Below are positions 49,402 to 59,300 of a stretch of DNA of 64,000 bases, one piece after another (position 1 is the stretch's first letter; every line of letters starts with the position of its first letter). A program made the position numbers and the translations under genes. The DNA is from Nipponacmea schrenckii (Eukaryota; Mollusca; Gastropoda; Lottiidae). The stretch is from NCBI GenBank assembly GCA_030562195.1, contig JAUJPP010000003.1, positions 41,236,602-41,300,601 of the forward strand, given 5' to 3'. The notes beneath the pieces are model-generated. The model saw only the letters and a program-made list of their open reading frames with translations. It ran no database searches and was not told where the DNA came from.

Positions 49402-52400
49402 ATGTGTTTATATCAAGTCTTATCATTGTTCTTAGTAACAGTCATCAATTTATGCGACGCCACCGATTTTTACAGACTTTTTGATGAGCAGACATATACT
49501 ACATCTACACAAAACCTACGTGAGTATGATATAATACAGTGACAGGCTAACAAAACAGAAAATAGAGCTGTTAATCATAATAAGTACGATCGTTACCATA
49601 AGAATAATCCAGTGCTAAGTGCATGATGCTAAACTTCATTTCGTTCCTCGAAAAATGCATGTGCCAATATTGGTTTCAAAACAGACCAGGCGTTGAACAA
49701 CAAAAAGAACATTTGCGTCATATTTACTTCATAAAATAACTTGTGACGTTTCAACGAGTATACTCCCGTCTTTATCAAGCAATAATGGGAGTACTCTTGT
49801 CGAAACAGATTAAGTAATTAATGAAATGATAGTTATCCATACAATTGTGTCGCGTTATGTATTCTCCAAGTTCTAAATGCCACTCAATGAAGTTATTCTT
49901 ATATTGCATGTGGAACACATTTTATTGTATAGAGCAATATTATTGATGTAATACTACAAGGTGTATTGTTTTGCAGCAGAAGCTCCTGGAAAATGTAACT
50001 TTAGAATAGGAAATGGTATAACACATTCTGTTAGATTATATAGAAGGTTTCAATATCCGGAGCCTAAATATTCATGTTTACATTTTCACTGTACAATAAA
50101 TGGTGAAGTAAAACTTATGGTAAAAATTAGTGGTAAGTTCAGATGAGATACCATTTACATAAACATTTGAATTTAGTATGATTTTGTTTTGGGTTATTGC
50201 TTGAAAATACGCTTTAAACTGTAGAGAAATATGTCTGAGGGTTTTGAGCCATTTCAAGGCTAAATTTAATTGAACTGCTTTATTTACAATTAGTATGCCT
50301 CTTCCGTTTCTACCCCCTGCTTGAAATTGAATTTTGATTATAACCCTTTAAATAATATAGCACCATTCTATGACAACCTTAACAACCGGGGTTAAAACAT
50401 AACCAGATATAATGTGAAAAAAGCTAACTGAATATATATTATATTTCCAGGATGCCTTGTTAATAATAAATGTTTAAAATTTGGTGAAAGTTTCGAAGAT
50501 AATCAATGTAGAACATGGACATGTGGCATAGACTACAAATTATGGTTAGAATCACAAATCATTAGAATGGGTGTGTTTCTAGAGAGAATGGTAAGTTTTA
50601 ATTAAATAGAAAACTGATGTTAGAAGCTCATTCCAAACAAAGACTAGTAAATGTTTTTTTTTTTAGAGAAAGTCATTTGATTGCTTCAATGACGGGAATA
50701 TATGACATAGTTTGTCGAGGATAAATTAATGTTGTGCAGGGGTTTTGACACAGGTACGCTGTTCTTGAGTCCTTGTCAACTTCAGAGCATATCATTTGAG
50801 CATGAACAGCGCTTCCCACATTGTGGTGATAAAATACCTAATATGATTATAACAATGCTCGTAGTGTTTGTTAGTGGTTTTAACACTCTATTCCATATCG
50901 TGTTCAGTCGATCTCTATGATTGAGGAAATTCTTCTCCGTATCTTGTTCAGTCTTGAGAAGATTAATATCTCGGCGTTATTATCCAATCAAACAGAAATA
51001 ACATTTGATTTCAGAAAACAAAATGCCTATTGAATGATAAATGTCACGACCGAGGAACAATTATTGAGGATGAGACAGACTGTATAACTAAAAGATGTAC
51101 TATATATGGCAGACCATTAAATAAATGGAAATTTGGTGCCTTACAATACTGGCAGCCAATAAAAGCCGGTAAGCATCTACATTTTACATGCTATACAGTT
51201 TATAACAATACAACATTATGATCTGTATGGAGACCATCATGACTGTGTTGTTGAATGGAAAGCATTTTTTGAAAGCAACTCGGAGAATATAGCGAATAAA
51301 AGGTAGCACATAAAAAATGATTCGTTAATCATTAGTTGAAATGGGATATTTTACTTGATATATTTTTCGGTATAGACTCAAAGATACACTATAATATCTC
51401 GGAGGATCTGGGTTCAATATCGACTTGACATAAAATAGAAAAGGGATGCTTGTTGATTGTTATGTCCGTCTTGAAACCGAAAGGACGTACAACCTCATTT
51501 CATGTTAATTTCAGATTGTAAACTTGATGATACATGTTATAAATCTCAGACAGTATACAATGTGGGATGTGCTACCTATAAGTGTAACAGTCAAATTAAA
51601 CTTACTATCAGAAAACTAATTGATGGAAGAGATGTTGTTGATTATTCTGTCGAAGGTGGTCAAGAATTTATTAAAAATGGTATAATTTTCATTATCATTT
51701 TTCACATTATAATTTCTTGTCAAATGGTGGGAGATCTCTTTTCCCCGTTCATACAAATTAGAAGCCAATGGAGATTTCCTATTAGTGACCTCTCGATTAC
51801 TATGAAAGTTTACTGTTAAAATAAAGGCTGATTAGATAAAAATCAATATAAAAATCAAAAGGCACTATTTGCTGATTCTTGCCTTTATGTAATTTTGGTA
51901 GCAAAAAGTTTTAATTATTTTAATAGGTTGTAAGCGGTTTAATAGTGCCGGCTGTTTAAAGGTAGGAGATCATACAAGATTTGGAAAATGTATAGAATAT
52001 ACGTGTATGGAAAATGGAGTAAATATGTTGACGCAAGAAGGTAATACAGCGATTACTTATATATAAGACAACAGAAAACAATAAAGATCACATCTTGCAA
52101 TAGCCCGTCAAATTTTGTCCTATAGTTCCTCTGGCGTGATAGGGAGGGTTATGTGCAAGTTAGGGTCGAAATCTGCAAGTTGAGGTTGCTATCACAAGTT
52201 TGGGCCGATATTTGCAAGTTTAGGCTGATATACCATCTGTTCATCACGTCCGAAAAACAGGTAGCGCCAGATTTGTCGTGCTAAGCTAGAATATAAATAG
52301 ATTGCCTCATCACTCTTTATAACATTATATTTATATTAGAGAATACTTCTTATTGGGTTAATGATCAATTGTAATCCAAGTACCCACTGTCACGATTTCT

Positions 52401-53688
52401 CAAGAACAATTCACTATTTTGGAATCTGAATATGCATCCTGCGTACAGGAGTTTTTGCTCATCAACTCCTGACCCTATACCGGTATCTCTCAACTAACAA
52501 AATGTGTCCTGTTTATAGTTAATAGTAATCATTTTCCTCTTATCTTTCTATTGCCACCTAACAAGGACCATCTCGAACCTTAATTCAGCAATCTTAGCCA
52601 GTTTTATGATATTTATAGTTCTGTTCCAGGTTGTCCGAATGCTTTGACTGGTGAATGTGGTAAACTTGGCGATGTAATTAATCCATTACCATGCATAAAA
52701 CTACAATGTCAAAAAACTGGAAACACATATTATTATAAATATCACAATGAAGGTATGATGTGAAAGGGCTTTATATTTTTTCTTTAAAATGCTGTATTTC
52801 TTAAACCTATGTAACTTTGGCTTCTCCTTTATTAAAAGGAAAAATGTTTAAGGCCCATATCCAATACAAGATCTAAGGCCCAACTTTAGTTTAAAAAAAT
52901 GTGTACTCTAATGTTCATAAATTCAAAACTTCTTCAGGAAGACTTCTTTGGCCAAGGGGAACAACTCATATCTGCAATTGTGGTCAATTTATTTAGCGGA
53001 TGACCATTGAACTAGACTACTTGATAAGGACATTTGGTGTCGTAATTAGGTGTCGTAATTAGTAAAATGGATTAAATTCCTTTGAACGTTATGACATATT
53101 TAAATGATAATTCTGGGGGTTTGAAACATATTAATTAATAAATAAATCCCCTTATGTTATATGAAAAGAATTTTATGAGATACAATAACCTTCCCTCTCA
53201 TTTCGAACAATGGAAAGTCTGTTGAGGTCATACTAAACCTATGCATTTTTGAACTAAATTGAATTTTATCTTACAGGATGTTATAATGGTAGTAACTGTA
53301 CAGATATTGGTAATGTAGCTTATGATTCGAAATCTGGTTGTAGTAAAACATGTCAAAAGGTTTTTAAAAGTGGTTTGGTACAATATAAATTAGCAGGAGG
53401 TAGGAAGGCTAAACTTATTAATGGTTTTAAGAACTGTCAAAAACTGAAATTACTATTTTTTAGCATTTGACTATTTTGATTGCAGGAAATTGTTACATTA
53501 TTGCCAATCTGCTTCATGAGTACGGTGTATGCTCTGCATTGCATTTTATTTGATAACTTGCAATTTTAGTAACCGTTAAGTGGACGTTGAACCCGTGACC
53601 TTCATTAAAAACATCTGCATTTAGACATTTTATTGATTATAATCATTATTGGTTATTATTGTTTTGCTTCTTTTCAGATTGTTTGTAA
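49402..53688 (+). CDS. Secreted protein of repeated single-exon four-cysteine modules
   Basis: Nine coding exons join in frame to about 367 residues: 49402-49519, 49977-50132, 50451-50590, 51015-51168, 51515-51679, 51927-52040, 52630-52752, 53277-53399, 53678-53688. Exon 1 encodes a signal peptide (hydrophobic core VLSLFLVTVINL, likely cleavage near residue 21). Exons 2 to 8 each encode one module with the pattern C-x5-7-C-x10-13-C-x3-4-C, typically opening with GC or DC and carrying a Gly after the second Cys (for example CLKFGESF, CGKLGDVI, CTDIGNVA). Exon 2 lacks the second Cys. Boundaries are phase 1 except exon 3 to 4, which is phase 0. Exon 9 adds only Asp-Cys-Leu and the stop. The spacing faintly recalls the first half of a VWC domain, but no known family was recognised. 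No transmembrane helix follows. Function unknown; an extracellular or mucus/shell-matrix role is speculation. Confidence 0.82.
49745..49806. repeat. Imperfect hairpin of GACGGGAGTATACTCGTYGAAAC motif
   Basis: GTTTCAACGAGTATACTCCC (49748-49767) pairs with GGGAGTACTCTTGTCGAAAC (49787-49806). On the minus strand the first arm reads GACGGGAGTATACTCGTTGAAACGTC, a motif familiar from retroelement 3' regions in invertebrates. It lies in the first coding intron of the Cys-rich gene. Confidence 0.55.
52150..52235 (+). repeat. Short tandem repeat, ~20-bp unit (GCAAGTTTGGGCCGATAT)
   Basis: Four consecutive diverged units each begin with GCAAGTT or ACAAGTT and continue AGGGTCGAAATC or close variants. 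The repeat lies in the intron between coding exons 6 and 7 of the Cys-rich gene. Confidence 0.65.
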
Positions 53689-53689
53689 A

Positions 53690-56040
53690 ACGTTGATGAT
53701 TAATGTTTTTATGTTACTGTACCAAAAAAGTGATTTTTATCTGTATTATTTATTATTTTGAGTATAATTATGTTTGTTGTAAATAACAAATTGTGTTCTT
53801 TTTGCAAGAATTGTACTAAATGGTATTGACTGTAAAAATATTATCAATACAATTTGAAAGAAATATTGACGTTAAATAATTTTGATTCTAAATTTTTGAT
53901 TAATGCATTGACATTCGTATGGGAATCATGTAGTCCTTGCTTCTCATAGGTGAATTAGGATATATTTATATCGTGGCAATTTAACACAATCCTAGGCAGG
54001 ACATTGCCTTAATTACAACCAACTCCCTACAGGCGTATTCAGGGTATGATATTTTTATCATCGTTTAGACAATACGGCGTATACTCAACATCAATCCCAC
54101 AGCAACTGTCTCAGCAGAAACATTTCGAAGAATTTGGTGGAAGGTTGACAGAAACAACATTAGTGCAACATCACCACTCCCATAAGTCTTGCAGATATTT
54201 TCTCCATCTAACAGAAGCGAAATACAAAATCACTTTACGTCCTACTTTTATGAGCCAGATTGGTCCAACAGATACATTTAGTGTGCAACGTGGGAACTTT
54301 CGTTGGCATTTTTAGTCCACAGCTTTAGAAAAAGTACATCAATGAAATTGCTTATTTTCCCATCCGAACTACTTGACGCTCTTTCCATCTCAATCCCTCA
54401 GACCTGCATCACTTACAAAGGGAAAGCGGGCTGAAAAATCCGTTAGTTCATCTCGACCTTTGTCGGGATTGAACTCTGAACCCTCCGGTTAGTTCACGAA
54501 AACACGACAGTAGTGAATAAAAATGCTTCTGCTAAGGAGTTTAGTAGAACGGTTTATGGAAACGCCGTTACTATCATATTGGAGGGTTTTAAACACAACC
54601 ATACAACCGCCCCAACCGGAAATGAAAAACTTTCCTTAATATTCTAAAATTCAAGATTTTCCAATTAAGAAATGATTGACTAGGCCTAGGAGTATTCCCT
54701 TAACATGATAAAAGGGCAATTTCGATTTACCAGCTAACTTGTGGAGACAGTTTTGAAAAAATAAAAAAAATAAGATGACCAGGGCCGAAACTCAGACTGC
54801 ACAGTGGAAGATAAACTAAAATTCATTGGGAAGGTACCAATTTAAGCCTACAGATAACACAGTTACTATTAATTTATTTTTGAGGCCAGTTGGGAGGGTA
54901 GAGGCAGTGGGTTGGTTAGGATTCGAACGCAGAGGCTTCCTCGGATTGACTCTCTGGTCGAAAGAGATAGACTTGTTTGATTACGTCAGTCTTGCGTTTG
55001 CTATTTTTTATGGATCCGTTCTGCCCCCCCCCCCCCCAAATGAAATAAAATAATTATATGTACCGGGTAGCCTAACTATGTAATTGTCTCATAAGGCCAT
55101 ATTTGTAAATTTCTTTGGAATTTTTACCCTTCCAAGCTGGTAATACAACAAAAGAATATAAGTTTGTATATCACGATCAAATTATTTGAATAAATAATGA
55201 TTTATGTTTTAATTAAATAAAATCAAACTTGAGGAAATCATGAATAGCTTTATAATGAAAACATCCGAAAAGAAGTCTGTCTTCGGACAATTCGATTAAT
55301 TTTGAAATATAAGAATATGAATGATAACAGTTTTTTTACTTTGCCCCCCCCCCCCCCCCCAAACCTAAAATTTGTTCCCGCGCCCCTGTCGTTCTATTGG
55401 CTGTCCGGAACAGACGAAACAACAATCGAATTCTGCAGAACCTGTTCGGGAGAGGCGAATCGAACGAACCCTATGTTTTTTCCTTATAATAATATCTCTC
55501 TGTAATCTTGACGATGTGTGCTAATAAATATTAAACCCAGTCTTCATCGATCATAACAAAATCCACCCTTGTAACATTGCTTCAAAATCCACACATGTAA
55601 ATACAAAACGCTATTAGGCTTGATACATACAATATTCTGTCTCAGTTACACTTCTTGAAATACAACCACGACCAAGGGCTCCATATCTTAACACTCGTAA
55701 TACAAACGTGAGGTCTATATTTGATTACTTTCAATTAAATACAGACATGACACTGCCAATAAAAAGAAGGAAAACGTCTCGGAATAAGATTTTCTGGACA
55801 TACTGTAATTTGTAATTTTGTTGTTGTCTGGATGTACATGTGGTTATATTTCCTAAGTCACTCTCCGGAAAATGAAATCATAAAAGTATATCAACCAAAA
55901 TTTTATTTTCATGCCTGAAGGAAACAAGACGTAAAACATATTTTAATTTACTCTTGTGTTTTAAAAAAAATGTCTTATCATTTTGCCCTTCACATTTAGA
56001 TTTATTTATTGCTTTTATTCCAAGTGTTTGTAGTATTGAT
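53690..56040. other. Intergenic between the Cys-rich gene and SMARCAD1
   Basis: Holds the 3' UTR of the Cys-rich gene (end not determined, no canonical AATAAA close to the stop), a SINE-like motif at 54464-54481 (-), and two C runs at 55024-55037 and 55344-55360, both in a TGC(n)AAA context. Small + ORFs at 54046, 54826 and 55302 have no family resemblance; the last two run through the C tracts. Confidence 0.4.
54464..54481 (-). repeat. SINE-like box B motif, copy 3
   Basis: The minus strand reads GTTCAGAGTTCAATCCCG, identical over 18 bases to the copy at 28326-28344. Confidence 0.4.
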
Positions 56041-56044
56041 TTCA

Positions 56045-56065
56045 GCCGCCATTCGATTTCCCGCG
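56045..56065 (+). promoter_or_regulatory. YY1-like and E2F-like sites, probable SMARCAD1 promoter
   Basis: GCCGCCAT (56045-56052, reverse complement of the YY1-type ATGGCGGC) is followed by TTTCCCGCG (56057-56065), an E2F-type site, about 250 bases before the start codon. This is the only GC-rich patch in the neighbourhood and no TATA box is evident. E2F control would fit a replication-linked chromatin remodeller; the promoter assignment is inference. Confidence 0.5.
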
Positions 56066-56317
56066 TTATTATTGTTTTTATTGAGTCTCTTTCTTCTGTG
56101 TGTTAGTAGTTATTCTATCTATTGCTTCGCTTAATGTTCGTTTTCCGTTTTAGATTGAGATCTATTGCAATTTTATTTTTTATTTTAGATAATTTGAAAG
56201 AATTCTTTTGTCTGCATGAGAAGAGTTGCTTGCTTTCACCAGTTGTTGTTAGACAGTAAATAGTTGTTGTTCAGTTTAGAGAAGATTTGTATATTTCCAA
56301 AAATAGAATGTTGAAAT

Positions 56318-59300
56318 ATGTCAAATAAGATTTCTTCATTACTTCAATATCGGTTTGTGAAGAGAACTTCTGAACCTGATCTTACCACTGATGTTTCTGC
56401 TGATTGTGAACAAAACTCTCATCTTCAAAATGGATTAACTATATCAGAAGATAGAGGTATGAGTTGAAGACGATGTGGTCATCATGGTCTTCGATTTCTG
56501 TGTATATTTCTCTCTTAGAATGAATAATATAAATGAATAATAAATAATTGTTTGTCAGTTATATTATCATTCAGTCTGTACTGAAGCCAGGCCTAATCTG
56601 AAATTTGCTAATTAATTTTAAGTCAGTAAGTTTGGACTAACTGAAAGAGGCATTGACATAATCCTACAAGAGATTTGCATTTTAATTAACACAGGTTAAG
56701 CTTACATAAATAAAATTGTTGAAAATTATAAATTTGAAATCAGCTCTCAGCTTTAAAATTTTTTATATCTGTCTTTTATCAACATTTTTTCAGACTCTAC
56801 CAAAAGTCCAACAACCATATCTGAAACATCTCTATCTTCTACACAATCTCAGAATTTACTTGAGAATTCATCAGGGCCATTGTTATCATCACAATCCACT
56901 TTATCACCTGTATTTCATTCTTCAAAATACAAATCGATCAATTTTAACAACAATATGGCAACTGATTCAGATGAATATGAATCACAAAATTCATGGTTGT
57001 CTAAGAAAAAAGGAATAAAGAATGGTGTAGACCAGACCAAAGTGAAAAAGTATGTTTTTATTGATAGAGATAATTTAATTTACCAGTCCTGATCTCTGAT
57101 ATGTGTTTCAAAAATATAGAATTTACACCAGGATTGCAAGTTTTTTTTAGACATATGTGAATTTATTGTATTTTTGTAAGAAAATTATTTTTTGAACTTT
57201 TAAGAAAATACATTGAGATATATGAGTAAGATTACCTTTAATACATCATCATCAAAACTACCTAATGGCTACATGGTAGATTAATTTCACAAAGTATTGT
57301 AATTTCAGACAGAGAAGAATTATACGTCCCCAGTCATCTTCTGATAGTGACAGTGAGGATGATAAAAGTAATAATGGTACACCTACCTTAACAGATAGTC
57401 AATCTACTATTATTACTAGTAGCTCTAATAGTGAAGACTTAAGTACATTAAAACAGATGTTTCCTACCATAAGTGATGATAGATTATTGTCTGTATTAAA
57501 TAACAATGGTAATGATGTACAACAAGCTGTCAATGAATTGATATATCCTGCCATTCCAGGTAGAAAACTTGTTAAAGAGATACTCCATCTTAGTATGAAC
57601 ATAAAATTTATGTTTCATTTTATATATTCATCAGTGAAATTGCCTAGTGACTTAAATTAACAGAATCCCTTAAAATCTGGAAAACTAAAAACGCTTAATT
57701 AATCTATTAAGCGTTTTTCAATAATCAAATGCATCTTTATGGATAATTACGAATTTTTTTATTGTGTTATTTATGGCAGGAAGAATATTTACTGATGAAT
57801 GGGCAGAGTTTGAAATTTAAAATTTTATGTTCATTCTAAGATGCAGTATCCCTTTAATGTTTGATTTTTTTTCAGTTTCTACTGTATGAATCTATATTTG
57901 TATATTGTTGTATATAAGGCTGTTAAGTGCTCATGCTGACTAAACAAGTAGAACTTTACAAATGTTAAGCCTCAATTTATATCATATAATCAATTATCTT
58001 AATAGACATTAATCTATATTCATGGTAAGATAAGATTGTCATGTTGTATTTTCAAAAAATTTTCCGAAATTAAAAGTGGCATTATTTCTTTTGTATGTTT
58101 CTATCCCCTTGTAAAATTGCAGGCTCCAATTCCAAGCGTAAGGGATCAGATTTAGAGAATGATGAGCCAGCTAAGAAGAAAATAAGACCAGAAGAATCTA
58201 CCTCAAATACAAGTAATGGTGTTAAAAGTAAAACAGATCAAGACTTATTATTTTTATATGAATCATTTCCTAATCATTCAACGGAGGTAAACATTGGAAT
58301 TTTATTATATTTTTTTTGCTGATTACAATTTTCTGTTAGTGGCTTTTCCAATTTATCTTAATATTTTAAGAAAGAACAAATTTCTGTTTTTCAGATCAAT
58401 TTTAATGATAATATACATACATGTACTTTAACTGAAGATACTTTTAAAACAAGGGATTATGTTTGATTTATATTCATGTGTTTTCTTTCCACAGGTGGTA
58501 AAGAGAACTTATGAAGAAAATGGAAGAATGGTAGAAGCAAGTATGAGAGTTTTAAAAAGACAAGATTCCTTGAAATCTAACTCAGTTAAAATGCAAAAGA
58601 AAGTCAAGAAAATGAAAAGTAAGAAAAAATCTTCTTACAGTAGAATGTAAATCTTTCATTTCTCTTTTAGATCTGTTAAATTTAGATTGTAGTTCAATTT
58701 GTATATACTTCAGTAAAACTCATTTCTGCATTGTACATATAAGAAATATTTATAGTGCATTTTTATACGCCCACATAGAAATGTGGACGTATATTGCCAT
58801 CGCCCCTGTCCGTCCGTCGGTCCGTCCACATTTGTTGTATCCACGATAGAGGCTACAGTTTTTATCCGATCTTAATGAAACTTGGTATACATGTATATAT
58901 TGATGATATCTCGGTCAAGTTCGAAAATGGAAATTATCGCATGAACGGTTTTTGAGTTATTGCCCTTGACTTAGTAAAAACGCGTCAAATTTGGGTTGTA
59001 TCCACAATAGAGGCTACAGTTTTTATCCGATCTTAATATAACTTGGTATACATGTATATATTGATGATATCTAGGTCAAGTTCGAAAATTGAAATTAACG
59101 AATGAATGGATTTTGAGTTATTGCCCTTGACTTAGTAAAAACGCGTCAGATTTGGGTTGTATCCACAATAGAGGCTATAGTTTTTATCCGATCTTAATGA
59201 AACTTGGTATACATGTATATATTGATGATATCTCGGTCAAGTTCGAAAATTGAAATTATCGAATGAACGGATTTTGAGTTATTGCCCTTGACTTAGTAAA

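Noticed and set aside
54895..54960. tRNA gene suggested by GGATTCGAACG
   Set aside because: No matching acceptor stem, D arm or anticodon arm could be folded around it.
58459..58650. SMARCAD1 ending at the stop after SSYSRM (58650)
   Set aside because: The upstream GTAAGA donor at 58619 restores the frame into the acidic exon at 60734 and the helicase exons; reading on to that stop would truncate the protein before its ATPase.
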